A DNA stretch of 64,000 nucleotides from UBA2589 sp038120095 (GCA_038120095.1 JAYOKZ010000004.1:1-64000), one strand, 5' to 3'. Positions 27,422 through 36,529 are shown, counted from the first letter of the stretch. Numbers and translations are program-made. The notes: a model not told the origin generated them from the letters alone.

Positions 27422-27990
27422 GAACCGATGCGAGGTTTCTCCCCCGAGTCCACCCGGTCCACGATGGCCCGGGAAGCTGCCCGAAGGTCGTCGACGATCC
27501 GAACCCCGGCAGGCACATCGGCCTCGAACGCTCTTCCATGCCCGGTGCGCACCAGGATTCCCTGCCCGCCGAAGGCGAGTCCGGGCTCCACATCTGACAC
27601 CTTGTCGCCAATAAAGACAGAGCGAGCGAGATCGATCTCCAGCACCTCCGCCGACCGCATATGCATCCCCGTGGCCGGCTTACGACAATCGCAGGGCCCC
27701 GTCCAGTCAGGGTGATGAGGACAGAAGTATGTCGCATCCAGCGAGACCCCATGCTCCCCGAGCATTTCCGATAGGCGATCCTCCACCGCCCGGTAGTCAT
27801 CGATCGTGTATCGGCCACGGGCGATACCCGCCTGATTCGTGACCACCACAAGCAGGAAACCGGCGCGACGAAACCGGTGGAGACCCTCCACCGCACCCGG
27901 AATCAGCTCGACACCCGCGGGATCCGACAGGTAGACCTTCTCGACGATGATCGTTCCATCACGGTCGAGGAAGACAGCCGGTCGACTCAC
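27418..27990 (-). CDS. gmhB: D-glycero-D-manno-heptose 1,7-bisphosphate phosphatase
   Basis: A 190-aa HAD-IIIA phosphatase removing the C7 phosphate during ADP-heptose synthesis for LPS core. HAD motif I is 'FLDRDGT' (Asp9, Asp11), motif II 'VVTNQAGIARG', and the GmhB zinc loop is 'CPHHPDWTGPCDCRKP'. 'FIGDKVSDVEPG' is the acidic motif III/IV. The start is GTG 27990 with a GTGA overlap on selA. No other heptose genes are near, so its link to selA is only positional. A related histidinol-phosphatase function is possible but less likely. Confidence 0.92.
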   Translation of the reverse strand: MSRPAVFLDRDGTIIVEKVYLSDPAGVELIPGAVEGLHRFRRAGFLLVVVTNQAGIARGRYTIDDYRAVEDRLSEMLGEHGVSLDATYFCPHHPDWTGPCDCRKPATGMHMRSAEVLEIDLARSVFIGDKVSDVEPGLAFGGQGILVRTGHGRAFEADVPAGVRIVDDLRAASRAIVDRVDSGEKPRIGS

Positions 27991-29387
27991 GGCCGACGCA
28001 CACCGCGGAGAGCTTCACAAACCCCGGCGACCAGAACCTCGTCCTCTCCGGGGAGCAGGGTCCGGACATCCAGTCTGAGCCGGTCATCGACAATCCGTCC
28101 GACGATGGGGGGGGTGCCCCCGCGCAAACGGGCAGCAAGGGGCTGTGCCCCTTCCGCATCCTGCAGTTCGATCGCCCACGACGGCAGATCGACCCCGGGG
28201 TACGTTCCTCCCCCGACGGCACCCATGGTCGAGACCACCGAGCAGGATACACCCTCAGCCTGCAGACGCGTCGAGATGCTGTCGGCCGCCCGGCGGAGCT
28301 CGGTCGCCCCGACGGAGAGCATCCTGAGCGCAGGGATCTGCGACGCGACACGAGCCGGATCCAGGTACAGTCTGAGGGTCGCCTCGAGTCCCGCGAGGGT
28401 GACCTTGTCGACCCGCAGAGCCCGACAGAGCGGGTTCGACCTCATCTGCTCCATGAGCTCCCGTCGACCGACGATGACGCCGGCCTGCGGCCCACCCATC
28501 AACTTGTCTCCAGACACGACGACAGCGTCGGCACCTGCCTCGATGGAGAGGCTTGCCCGCGGTTCTTCCGGCAATCCAAGGGATTCGGCCGGAAGCATAA
28601 GGCCCGAACCGAGGTCGTGAACCACCCGGACACCATGCCTCAACCCGATCTCGACGAGATCCTGGACCGAAGCTTCCTGCGTGAACCCGGTGATACGAAA
28701 ATTCGATCGATGCACCTTCAGCATCGCGTCCGCCGTCCCGTCGGCGATCACCGCCTCGTAGTCGTCCGGGCGCGTGCGATTCGTACTGCCAACCTCGACG
28801 AGGGACGCGCCCGACCGCTCGATCACGTCCGGGATTCGGAATCCACCCCCGATCTCCACCAGCTCACCACGAGACACGGCCACACCCCGCCCATGGCCCA
28901 CGGTGCTCATCGCAAGCACCAGCGCTCCCGCCGCGTTATTCACGACGAGGGCGTCTTCCGCTCCCGTGAGTTCACACAGCAGCTGCACACAATGCACGTA
29001 ACGGGATCCACGCTCGCCTTCCTCGAGATTGAACTCGAGATTCGCGTACGTGGCGGCCGATTTCATGGCTTCGAGGGCCTCGGGAGCCAGAGGAGCACGG
29101 CCCAGATTGGTGTGCAACACGACCCCCGTCGCATTCACGACGCGTCGAAGACTCGGCGTCGATGCAGCCGCCAGGACATCCCGGGCCCGGCGGACGTACC
29201 AGCTCGGGTCCCGGACGAGTTGGGCCACCGCTTCGTCCCCTCGAACGATCGCATCCCGCATGTCGGCAACAGAGGTTCGGAACGCCTTCGCGACCTGATC
29301 TCTTCCAGCCTCATCGGCCATCGTCTCGGCGTCGGGGCCGGATAGAAGGGCGTCGATCGACGGGATCAGACTCCGCGGATCCTTCAT
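27987..29387 (-). CDS. selA: L-seryl-tRNA(Sec) selenium transferase
   Basis: A 466-aa PLP enzyme converting Ser-tRNA(Sec) to Sec-tRNA(Sec) with selenophosphate. It has N-terminal tRNA-binding helices ('IPSIDALL'), 'NATGVVLHTNLGRAPL', 'VVNNAAGALVLA' and the PLP lysine in 'VVSGDKLMGGPQAG'. I chose ATG 29387, which overlaps the preceding stop as ATGA and has GGAGGA upstream; a longer in-frame start at 29468 is unnecessary. No selB, selC or selD is in the window, so those must be elsewhere if selenocysteine is used. The gene is coupled to gmhB by GTGA. Confidence 0.96.
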   Translation of the reverse strand: MKDPRSLIPSIDALLSGPDAETMADEAGRDQVAKAFRTSVADMRDAIVRGDEAVAQLVRDPSWYVRRARDVLAAASTPSLRRVVNATGVVLHTNLGRAPLAPEALEAMKSAATYANLEFNLEEGERGSRYVHCVQLLCELTGAEDALVVNNAAGALVLAMSTVGHGRGVAVSRGELVEIGGGFRIPDVIERSGASLVEVGSTNRTRPDDYEAVIADGTADAMLKVHRSNFRITGFTQEASVQDLVEIGLRHGVRVVHDLGSGLMLPAESLGLPEEPRASLSIEAGADAVVVSGDKLMGGPQAGVIVGRRELMEQMRSNPLCRALRVDKVTLAGLEATLRLYLDPARVASQIPALRMLSVGATELRRAADSISTRLQAEGVSCSVVSTMGAVGGGTYPGVDLPSWAIELQDAEGAQPLAARLRGGTPPIVGRIVDDRLRLDVRTLLPGEDEVLVAGVCEALRGVRRP

Positions 29388-30964
29388 CGGCGAATCCTCC
29401 GCACCCCGGTGGTCTCCGTGGCCTGAGGAGAGACCCGACCCGTATCGGCGACCAGTCCGCTGTCCCACACCGCTCCGGAGTCGGCCGAGGCGATGGAGTC
29501 GACCACCTCCGTGGAGTCGATCACGACCGCACGTTCCAGACTCGTTTCTCCCCCTCCGCCCGTCCGACCGACGATGTTGGTGACCCCGGATACGGTGACG
29601 ACGAATTCAACCCCGAGGGGAATCGGAGGATCAACGCGAACGACGAGGCGACGACCAGGAAGTACACGTCGACCATCCGCCGTTCGGCCGGCCGCCGAAC
29701 CCTCGAGTCTCGGAAGCGAGGGCGGTGGCTCCCTCTGGTCACGCGCACGCAGGGATGGCCCGCCTGCACCCTGGACGCCGGGAGCGACGCTGACGCCCGG
29801 AGCAAGAACGACCGTATCCGCGGGAGTCACGTCGTCGTCCGCAGGATCGACGACCGCGGAATCTCCGGCTGATACCGCCAACACGGCCCCCTCCACCGAC
29901 TCACCGGACGTGGCGAGGGTGTCCCCGGCCGACCCGGCCGCCTCTTGCGCCGCCTGTGCAGCTGCTTCGGCCTCGCCTTCGATCGAGTCGAGACGGGCGA
30001 AGGAGTCCGCCACCATCTCCACCCAGGCGACGTAGGCCGTCTCGTGCAGGACCTCAACAACTGCAGGAGCATCGGTCGAATCCGACGAGAACACGACATC
30101 GATGTCATCCACGCCGGACTCGTGGTCCAGGAAGTCGTCGAAGAGGATCGCCACCGTCACTGAGTCCACCGCATCGGCTCCCGTCACATTCGCCGCGGAG
30201 GTGTCGGGGGTCAGGATCGGAATCTCGAGCAGCACGGTGTCTCCCGCTGCAATCGCCACCGGCACCTCGCCCTGAACCTCGGTCGAATCCGGTTCGCCGT
30301 TCCGATTCTGGTCCTGAAATGCGATCACATCGAATGAGCCCGCCGGAAGGTATCGGAATGCGAAGATTCCCTCCCGGTCACTGGTCGATCGGTGTACGAG
30401 CGAATCTTCATCGATCGCGACCAGGACTGCCTCGGACACGATTCGACCGGAAATGCGGTCCCACACCTCTCCGGCCATCGTGGTGGGGACGGGCTCAGCC
30501 CCCGTCGAGAAGACCAGCTCGAACGGGTCCGCCAGGCTGTTCCCGAACATGTCCAGGACCGTCGGGGCCAGCGTGACCCGATACACGAGCCCCGGGCGCA
30601 GTCCGCCGTCCAGCACGACGGTCAACGACTGGCGAGCATGGCGTACCTCGTAGTCACCCGCCGTGGGTGAGACAATCACCGCCGTCTCCAAAGCTCCTCC
30701 CGACACCCGCTCGCTGATCCGCTCGTCGAATTCGAACCGGATCGCCGTTTCGAGGTCGGTCACGGTGTCGAGCGCCCCCGGGTACGTCGCGATGACAACG
30801 GGGGGTCGGAGGTCGTCGGGGCCACCCGGAGGCAGCTCCTGTTGCGCACAGGCGACGAGAGCCAGAGCAACGGCTGGCGAGAGCAGGCGCCTCAGGGAAT
30901 CAGACTCCCAGCCCCGAGAGCTTCTCGCGGAGCTTTTCCACCTGATGCTCGAGCTGAGCTGCAT
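29384..30964 (-). CDS. Ig-like-domain lipoprotein (Big_5-type), function unknown
   Basis: A secreted lipoprotein of about 500-526 aa with lipobox LVAC. Residues just after it form a Big_5/Ig-like domain ('PPVVIATYPGALDTVTDLETAI' region, about 60-160), then a carboxypeptidase-regulatory-like beta domain ('GIFAFRYLPAGSFDVIAFQD', about 205-225), and a long low-complexity region rich in Asp, Ser, Ala and Val. The start is uncertain. ATG 30964 gives a long N-region inside valS, while a CTG at 30895, four bases after the valS stop and behind a good GGGAG site, gives a textbook signal 'RRLLSPAVALALVAC'. I report the ATG start. It is probably an envelope structural protein, coupled to selA by ATGA. 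Confidence 0.7.
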   Translation of the reverse strand: MQLSSSIRWKSSARSSRGWESDSLRRLLSPAVALALVACAQQELPPGGPDDLRPPVVIATYPGALDTVTDLETAIRFEFDERISERVSGGALETAVIVSPTAGDYEVRHARQSLTVVLDGGLRPGLVYRVTLAPTVLDMFGNSLADPFELVFSTGAEPVPTTMAGEVWDRISGRIVSEAVLVAIDEDSLVHRSTSDREGIFAFRYLPAGSFDVIAFQDQNRNGEPDSTEVQGEVPVAIAAGDTVLLEIPILTPDTSAANVTGADAVDSVTVAILFDDFLDHESGVDDIDVVFSSDSTDAPAVVEVLHETAYVAWVEMVADSFARLDSIEGEAEAAAQAAQEAAGSAGDTLATSGESVEGAVLAVSAGDSAVVDPADDDVTPADTVVLAPGVSVAPGVQGAGGPSLRARDQREPPPSLPRLEGSAAGRTADGRRVLPGRRLVVRVDPPIPLGVEFVVTVSGVTNIVGRTGGGGETSLERAVVIDSTEVVDSIASADSGAVWDSGLVADTGRVSPQATETTGVRRIRR

Positions 30965-33647
30965 TGTCCCGGGCTGTTTGAACGATCTCCTCAGGAGCAT
31001 TGGCAACGAACTGTTCGTTCGAAAGCCGTTTCTCCACGCCGACCAGCACGTCCTCGAGGCGTGAGATTTCCTTTTGCATGCGGTCCCGTTCGCGCTCGAC
31101 GTCGATCACCCCCTCCAGCGGGACGAAGAGCTCGGCTCCGTTGGAAAGCACCGCGTTGGCACCGACCCCGCTCCCTGAACCGAAGTCCAGCCGGTTCACA
31201 CGAGCCAGCTGATCGACCGCAGCGGCGCGGACCGTCAGCGATTCGAAGAACCCCGCCGGCCCTCCGCTCACCATCAGTCCGATCCGCTGGCCCTCGCCCA
31301 CCCCGTACTCTTTCCTCAGGCGGCGAACCTCGGTGACCAGACTCTGGAAGCCGACCATGTCCGCTTCAACGACATGATCCCGATCACCCGGGACCACGCG
31401 CGGCCACGGCGCGACGATCAAGTCCTCGGGTCGCTCGAGCCCGACCGGCCACGGCAGCTGCGCCCAAAGCTCGGCGGTCACGAACGGAACGATCGGATGA
31501 AGAAGGCGGAACGCCCCATCGAGGACAGTGACGAGCGTCGTTCGTGCCGCCTCTCGACTCCGGGGGTCAGAATCCGCATTCAGTCGACTCTTCACCAGCT
31601 CGAGGTACCAGTCGCAGATCTCACCCCAGAAGAAATGGTACAGGCCATCCGCGACCTCGTGCAGACGGAAGCGCTCGAGCCCCTGAGTCGCTTCCTCGGT
31701 CGCGTTGGCGAGCCGCGAGAGGATCCACCGATCTTCTTCCGCCAGATCATCCTGAACCTCGCCGAGGGGCCGGATCGGCGCGTCGCCGACGCTCATCAGG
31801 GCGAAGCGTCCCGCGTTCCAGATCTTGTTGGCGAAATTACGCCCGTTCGCGAACGCGGCCTCGACGTTTTCATGGTCGAGGCTGATGTCCGTTCCCACCG
31901 CGCACTGACTGACGATCGTGAAGCGCATGGCATCGGCTCCGAACGCCTCGACTACCTCGAGCGGATCGATCCCGTTGCCGAGAGACTTGGACATCTTGCG
32001 TCCCTTGATGTCGCGAACCGTTCCATGGAGGTACACCTCGGTGAAGGGTGCCTCCCCCCGGAACTCGTAGCCCATCATGATCATTCGGGCGACCCAGAAG
32101 AACAGGATCTCCGGGGCGGTCACCATGGTGTGGCCGGGATAGAACGCTTCGAGATCCTCGGTCTCCTCGGGCCAGCCGAACACCGAAAACGGCCAAAGTT
32201 GAGAGCTGAACCAGGTATCGAGAACATCCGGGTCCTGCTCCAGATCAGTGCTCCCACACCGGGGGCATTGAGCCGGATCTTCGCGAGCAACGATTTCATC
32301 ACCGCACTCGCAGTACCAGACGGGGATCCGATGACCCCACCACAACTGACGGGAGATGCACCAGTCCTGAATGGTCTCCATCCAGTGTTCGTACACGCGC
32401 TTCCAGTGGGGCGGCGTGAAGGTGATCGTGCCGTCCCGCGCGGCAGCGAGCGCCGGCTCGGCAAGGGGCTTCATGCGAACGAACCACTGCTCGGACAACC
32501 GCGGCTCGACCACGGTGTCACAGCGATAGCAATGCGGAACGGCGTGGGTGTGGACATCCTCACCCGCCATCAACCCGGCCGCCTCCAGCGCCGAGAGAAC
32601 CTCCCGTCGAGCGGCGAACCGCTCCAGACCCCGGAATGGCTCGGGGACCGCGTCGCTCATGTGAGCATCGGGCGTCATCACGTCGACGATGTCCAGGCCG
32701 GTCCGACCCGCAATGTCGAAGTCATTCTTGTCATGCGCGGGCGTCACTTTGACCATCCCGGAACCAAACTCCGGGTCGACATGACGATCCGCCACGATCG
32801 GGATCGTTCGCCCCGTGAGAGGGAGTTCCGCCCGTGCCCCCACGAGCGACTTGTAGCGCTCGTCACTGGGGTGGACCGCCACGCCCGTATCACCCAGCAT
32901 GGTCTCGGGACGCGTCGTGGAGACCGTCAGATACCAGCGACCGTCGTCGAAACGCCCGAGCGATGCGGCTCCGGCTCGGGAAGCGGCTTCCGCAGCGCTC
33001 CACGCCGACTCCTCCAGCGGATATCGCAGGTGCCAGAGTCGGCCCTCGGTCTCCTCACCTTCCGCCTCTTCGTTCGAGAGGGCCGTCAGGCACCGGGGGC
33101 ACCAGTTGATGATGTATTCGCCTCGATAGATCAGCTCTTTTTCGTAGAGCGAGACGAACACTTCGCGAACCGCCCGAGCCAGGTCGTCATCGAGCGTGAA
33201 GCGCGTGCGCTCCCAGTCGCATGACGCCCCGATCGCCTTGAGCTGCTCGAGGATCGTGCCCCCCGTCTGCTCGACGAATTCCCACACCCTCTCGACGAAG
33301 GCGTCCCTCCCGAGCCCCTGCCGGGTAAGGCCCTCCTGAGCGAGCTTGCGCTCCACGACGTTCTGCGTGGCGATGCCTGCGTGATCCGTGCCGGGAAGCC
33401 AGAGAGCCGCTCTGCCCTGCATGCGCTGCCACCGGATGAGGACGTCCTGCACCGTATTGTTGAGCCCGTGACCCATGTGGAGCGCCGCGGTCACGTTCGG
33501 CGGCGGGATCACGATCACATACGGATCCTTCCCCGCGTCGAGCACGGCAGACGCGGGAACGTGGAAATGACCGCCGTCCTGCCAGGCCTTGTAGCGGGCG
33601 GGCTCGATGGCTCTCGGATCGAGGCGCGGGGCCAGTTCCTTACTCAC
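30900..33647 (-). CDS. valS: Valyl-tRNA synthetase
   Basis: A 915-aa class I aminoacyl-tRNA synthetase. The HIGH-type motif is 'ALHMGHGLNN' (about residues 57-66) and the KMSKS motif is at about 551-555 in 'GRKMSKSLGNG'. The editing domain lies between ('WYLTVSTTRPETMLGDTG'), with a zinc-knuckle-like 'CECGDE...CPRCGS' insert. A C-terminal anticodon domain and coiled-coil arm ('IDVERERDRMQKEISRLEDVL') complete the enzyme. I chose GTG 33647, 7 bases after AGGA; GTG 33653 is also possible. Normal length for bacterial ValRS. Confidence 0.97.
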   Translation of the reverse strand: MSKELAPRLDPRAIEPARYKAWQDGGHFHVPASAVLDAGKDPYVIVIPPPNVTAALHMGHGLNNTVQDVLIRWQRMQGRAALWLPGTDHAGIATQNVVERKLAQEGLTRQGLGRDAFVERVWEFVEQTGGTILEQLKAIGASCDWERTRFTLDDDLARAVREVFVSLYEKELIYRGEYIINWCPRCLTALSNEEAEGEETEGRLWHLRYPLEESAWSAAEAASRAGAASLGRFDDGRWYLTVSTTRPETMLGDTGVAVHPSDERYKSLVGARAELPLTGRTIPIVADRHVDPEFGSGMVKVTPAHDKNDFDIAGRTGLDIVDVMTPDAHMSDAVPEPFRGLERFAARREVLSALEAAGLMAGEDVHTHAVPHCYRCDTVVEPRLSEQWFVRMKPLAEPALAAARDGTITFTPPHWKRVYEHWMETIQDWCISRQLWWGHRIPVWYCECGDEIVAREDPAQCPRCGSTDLEQDPDVLDTWFSSQLWPFSVFGWPEETEDLEAFYPGHTMVTAPEILFFWVARMIMMGYEFRGEAPFTEVYLHGTVRDIKGRKMSKSLGNGIDPLEVVEAFGADAMRFTIVSQCAVGTDISLDHENVEAAFANGRNFANKIWNAGRFALMSVGDAPIRPLGEVQDDLAEEDRWILSRLANATEEATQGLERFRLHEVADGLYHFFWGEICDWYLELVKSRLNADSDPRSREAARTTLVTVLDGAFRLLHPIVPFVTAELWAQLPWPVGLERPEDLIVAPWPRVVPGDRDHVVEADMVGFQSLVTEVRRLRKEYGVGEGQRIGLMVSGGPAGFFESLTVRAAAVDQLARVNRLDFGSGSGVGANAVLSNGAELFVPLEGVIDVERERDRMQKEISRLEDVLVGVEKRLSNEQFVANAPEEIVQTARDNAAQLEHQVEKLREKLSGLGV

Positions 33648-33782
33648 GTGCACGTCCTGTGATTCAGCGCGGGAAGTGGTCCGTCGAGATGGCGGAACGC
33701 TGGTGGAAAGATGTCAGTGGCGGCCCACCATCGGAACCGGCCGTGACGCTGGATTCGTCAGAATTCCTGCGGTGCCGCACCC

Positions 33783-34598
33783 TCATCGGATCCCCGTCGT
33801 ATCACCTCGCGCAGCCGCCCGCTCCCGGTCGCGTCGCGCCCGGATCGCCTCTGCACGCTCCTTCCACGATTCCTCGATCAGATACCGCTGGCTCTGCCGT
33901 TCGATTTCCTCGAACTCCCATACTCGCCGCGCCTCGATATCCCTGTGTCCGACCGGCGTACCGAAATTGAGGGGAAGCGGAAGAGCAACGTCCCCCAGGT
34001 AGATCTTGCCGTCCGCGACCCCCCAGCGGCCTCCGTTCGAGTCCGTAAACGTCCAGTCGGTCAGCCGATCCTCGGCCGCGCGAGCGATCGCGACCGAGTC
34101 GTACCACGCGACGATGCGTTCGGAAAGCAGGAGCTCCTCCTGCTGCTCGAGGGTGAGTTCGAAGAATTCCGGGGGAGGGGCAGCCCATAACCGGGCATCC
34201 ACGAGATTCGGCCTGAGCCGATCCGCGGCATTGTTCGGTGGGGGCAGAAGCTCCCCCAGCCGAATCCCCTCGATCTCTGGCCTGCGGGCATCGGCTTCCC
34301 CCGCACGGATCTCGGCCAGTTCCTCGGGATCCTCCGGGCGCTCGAGATTTTCCGGCAGTATATCGATCAAACGAATGAGAGGTGTGCCCTGCTCCGATCG
34401 GGCATCACTGTTGATCGGCAGCGTGAAGTCGTCCGGCGACAAAAACGAGGATACCGCCGTGTACATCAGAATTCCGACGACGTGAATCGCGACCGAGACA
34501 CCCAGAGCGATCGTCCGCACACGAGCGGATCCGAGGCCTCGACTGTTGAGTGAGGCCCGGTCGGTCTCAAATCCGTCGTCTCCGGGCCGGTTACTCAT
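33783..34598 (-). CDS. Single-pass membrane protein with TonB-like N-terminus, function unknown
   Basis: A 271-aa protein. One N-terminal membrane segment (about residues 27-53, 'VRTIALGVSVAIHVVGILMY') has the His-containing pattern seen in TonB anchors, followed by a Pro/Glu/Arg-rich region (about 75-130), but there is no C-terminal TonB fold. The later half has a 'TDSNGGRWGVADGKIYLGDVALPLPLNFG' beta segment (region about 185-213) and a highly charged helical tail (about 225-271). It may be a periplasmic protein of unknown role or a diverged energy transducer. It lies between the aminotransferase (56-base gap) and valS (135-base gap), so shared transcription is uncertain. Confidence 0.6.
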   Translation of the reverse strand: MSNRPGDDGFETDRASLNSRGLGSARVRTIALGVSVAIHVVGILMYTAVSSFLSPDDFTLPINSDARSEQGTPLIRLIDILPENLERPEDPEELAEIRAGEADARRPEIEGIRLGELLPPPNNAADRLRPNLVDARLWAAPPPEFFELTLEQQEELLLSERIVAWYDSVAIARAAEDRLTDWTFTDSNGGRWGVADGKIYLGDVALPLPLNFGTPVGHRDIEARRVWEFEEIERQSQRYLIEESWKERAEAIRARRDRERAAARGDTTGIR

Positions 34599-34654
34599 GC
34601 GTTTGCTAAACCCGGGTCAGACCCCGGTTCCTGAACCACTGCGCCAACCACCCC

Positions 34655-35818
34655 CTACGCTACGACACGCCCGAGGCGACGCGCGGCTTCCTCCATCCGG
34701 TCCCCATCGACCGTGAGCGCAATCCGGAAAAATCCTTCTCCACCCTCCCCGAGCGCCGCACCGGGTAGAACGATGACTCCCTCCTGTTCGAGGGCGCGGG
34801 TCGCAAAGACCTCGGATGCTTCCCCTCCAGGAACTGGAATCCACAGGTACATCGTTGCCTTCGGCACGGCTACCTCGAACCCCGCTTCCTTCAAGGCCGA
34901 AGCAGCGCGGTCTCGTCTATCCTGGAAGACGGCGATGTTTCCCGGGACCCATTCCGCCGCGCTCTGGAGGGCCGCGGCCCCCGCCGCCTGCACCGCCATG
35001 AACTGCCCGGTGTCCATGAAGGTCTTCACCTTGGTCAGGGCACTGATCATCTCGGCATTACCCACCGCCCATCCTAGTCTCCAACCTGTCATGTTGAAGG
35101 TCTTGGATAGCGAATGGAATTCGAGAGCCACCTCTTTCGCACCATCGAACTCCAGAATGCTCCGGGGTCGGTAGCCATCGAAGCCGAACTCCGAATAGGC
35201 GTTATCGTGCGCCAGCAGGATGTCGTGCTCCCCACAGAAGCGAACCGCCTCCTGGAAGTACGAGTCGGGCGCCACGGCCGTGGTCGGATTGTTCGGGTAG
35301 TTGAGGTAGAGGATTCGCGTCCGCTCGATCAAATCGGGAGCCAGATCCGCCAGCGGGATGAGGAAATCGTTCTCGGGGCGGAGAGGCACCAGCCAGGGCT
35401 CTCCACCAGCCAGCGTAACGGATCCGAGGTAGGCCTGGTACCCGGGATCGGGGATCACCGCAGCATCTCCGGGGCCGATGTACGCGAACGGCAGATGGGC
35501 GAGTCCGTCCTTGGAACCGATCAGCGGCAGGACTTCGGTCGCTGGGTTCACCGACACGCCGAAGCGTCGGTGCATGAAGTCTGCAATCGCCTCACGAAAC
35601 GAAGGTAGACCGACCTGAAAAGCATATCGCGAGTGCGCTTTATCTCCTGCCACTTCATGTAACTTATCAATCGCCATGCGAGGGGCGTCGAGAGGCGCGT
35701 CTCCTGCGCCGAGATCGATCACGTCTCCGCCCTCCGCCTCGATCCGACGTCGAATCGCCTTCATTTCCGAGAGCGGAAACGGTGGCAGCGCACCGAAGCG
35801 CGCGTTCGTCCGAGGCAT
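34655..35818 (-). CDS. PLP-dependent class I/II aminotransferase, DapL-like
   Basis: A 387-aa fold-type I aminotransferase. The PLP lysine is in 'SLSKTFNMTGWRLGW' (about residue 238) and the cofactor Asn/Asp sites are in 'YLNYPNNPT' and 'LAHDNAYSEFGFDG'; 'SKDGLAHLPFAYIGPGD' is typical of LL-diaminopimelate aminotransferase-like enzymes. It could convert tetrahydrodipicolinate to LL-DAP in one step, feeding the lysA product in this window; an aspartate or alanine aminotransferase role cannot be excluded. Its ATG shares one base with the FAH-gene stop (TGATG), so the two are coupled. Confidence 0.85.
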   Translation of the reverse strand: MPRTNARFGALPPFPLSEMKAIRRRIEAEGGDVIDLGAGDAPLDAPRMAIDKLHEVAGDKAHSRYAFQVGLPSFREAIADFMHRRFGVSVNPATEVLPLIGSKDGLAHLPFAYIGPGDAAVIPDPGYQAYLGSVTLAGGEPWLVPLRPENDFLIPLADLAPDLIERTRILYLNYPNNPTTAVAPDSYFQEAVRFCGEHDILLAHDNAYSEFGFDGYRPRSILEFDGAKEVALEFHSLSKTFNMTGWRLGWAVGNAEMISALTKVKTFMDTGQFMAVQAAGAAALQSAAEWVPGNIAVFQDRRDRAASALKEAGFEVAVPKATMYLWIPVPGGEASEVFATRALEQEGVIVLPGAALGEGGEGFFRIALTVDGDRMEEAARRLGRVVA

Positions 35819-36438
35819 CAGCCCTGAACCACCGGGTTCGACACCGAGCCGACACCGAGGACCTGAACCTCGACAACGTCTCCATCACTGAGCGGGGCCA
35901 CACCCTCCGGCGTGCCCGTGGCCACGAGATCTCCCGGCTCCAGCGTCATGATACCGGTGATGTATTCGATGATCGTCGGAATATCGAACACCATGTCCGA
36001 CGCATTCCCCTCCTGCAGTACCGCACCATTCACCCGGGTGACCACACCGAGCGCAGCAAGATCGACGTCGGCAACGGGGACGGGCGTGCCAACCGAGCAG
36101 AAGGTGTCAAACCCCTTTGCACGGGCCCACTGATCGTCCGTGCTCTGCAGGTCCCGCGCCGTGATGTCATTGACCGGTACCAGAGCTTCCACATGGTCCC
36201 ATGCATCGGACGCCGCGACGTTGCGCCCCTGCTTTCCGATGATCACACCGATTTCACCCTCGAAGTCCACCCGGTTCGAGATGGCCGGCATGACGATCGA
36301 ATCACCGTCGCCGATCAGGGACGACGGCGGCTTGAAGAAGATCAACGGCTCATCGGGCACCTCGCCGCCCAGCTCCGCGGCATGCTTCGCATAATTCCTT
36401 CCGACACAGACGATCTTGCTGGGAGAAATGGTCTTCAT
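35818..36438 (-). CDS. Fumarylacetoacetate hydrolase-family protein
   Basis: A 206-aa FAH-fold enzyme. I chose ATG 36438 with GGAG upstream, discarding a 20-residue extension. The core motifs are 'IVCVGRNYAKHAAE', the metal ligands in 'VDFEGEIGVIIG' (Glu-x-Glu) and the Asp in 'NDITARD', with 'LEPGDLVATGTPEGV' near the C-terminus. Members hydrolyse acylpyruvates or decarboxylate oxaloacetate; the compact size fits the acylpyruvase/oxaloacetate decarboxylase (FAHD1/YcgM-like) group. Position upstream of a DapL-like aminotransferase (shared TGATG) suggests alpha-keto-acid metabolism, but the substrate cannot be read here. Confidence 0.9.
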   Translation of the reverse strand: MKTISPSKIVCVGRNYAKHAAELGGEVPDEPLIFFKPPSSLIGDGDSIVMPAISNRVDFEGEIGVIIGKQGRNVAASDAWDHVEALVPVNDITARDLQSTDDQWARAKGFDTFCSVGTPVPVADVDLAALGVVTRVNGAVLQEGNASDMVFDIPTIIEYITGIMTLEPGDLVATGTPEGVAPLSDGDVVEVQVLGVGSVSNPVVQG

Positions 36439-36499
36439 CAGGGCTCCGATTCGTGTAATCCGGACGCGTGCCGCCGCGGCCGGGGTGAGGGCGAACAAA

Positions 36500-36529
36500 A
36501 GGGCCGTCCGATCAGTGTCGGACGGCCCT
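36500..36529 (-). terminator. Rho-independent terminator
   Basis: A perfect 12-bp inverted repeat (AGGGCCGTCCGA / TCGGACGGCCCT) has a 6-base loop. On the minus strand it is followed by TTTTGTT, a short U-tract. It lies 42 bases after the stop of the 66-aa membrane-protein gene and before the FAH gene, so it closes the rsmI-to-helicase transcript and separates it from the next one. It is the clearest terminator in the window. Confidence 0.88.

Noticed and set aside
31374..33224. 616-aa plus-strand open frame opposite valS
   Set aside because: It is a high-GC shadow of the valS codons: no domain, low complexity, Arg/His/Pro-rich. Similar long antisense frames lie opposite clpB (50151-51644), the DUF4175 gene (44022-45977) and the FMO-like gene (9364-11172).
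34599..34654. tRNA-like or terminator-like sequence after the aminotransferase gene
   Set aside because: The minus strand has 'GCGCAGTGGTTCAG' and two short stems, but no full cloverleaf, no T-arm and no 7-bp acceptor pair. The U-tract is also missing, so neither a tRNA nor a convincing terminator can be called.
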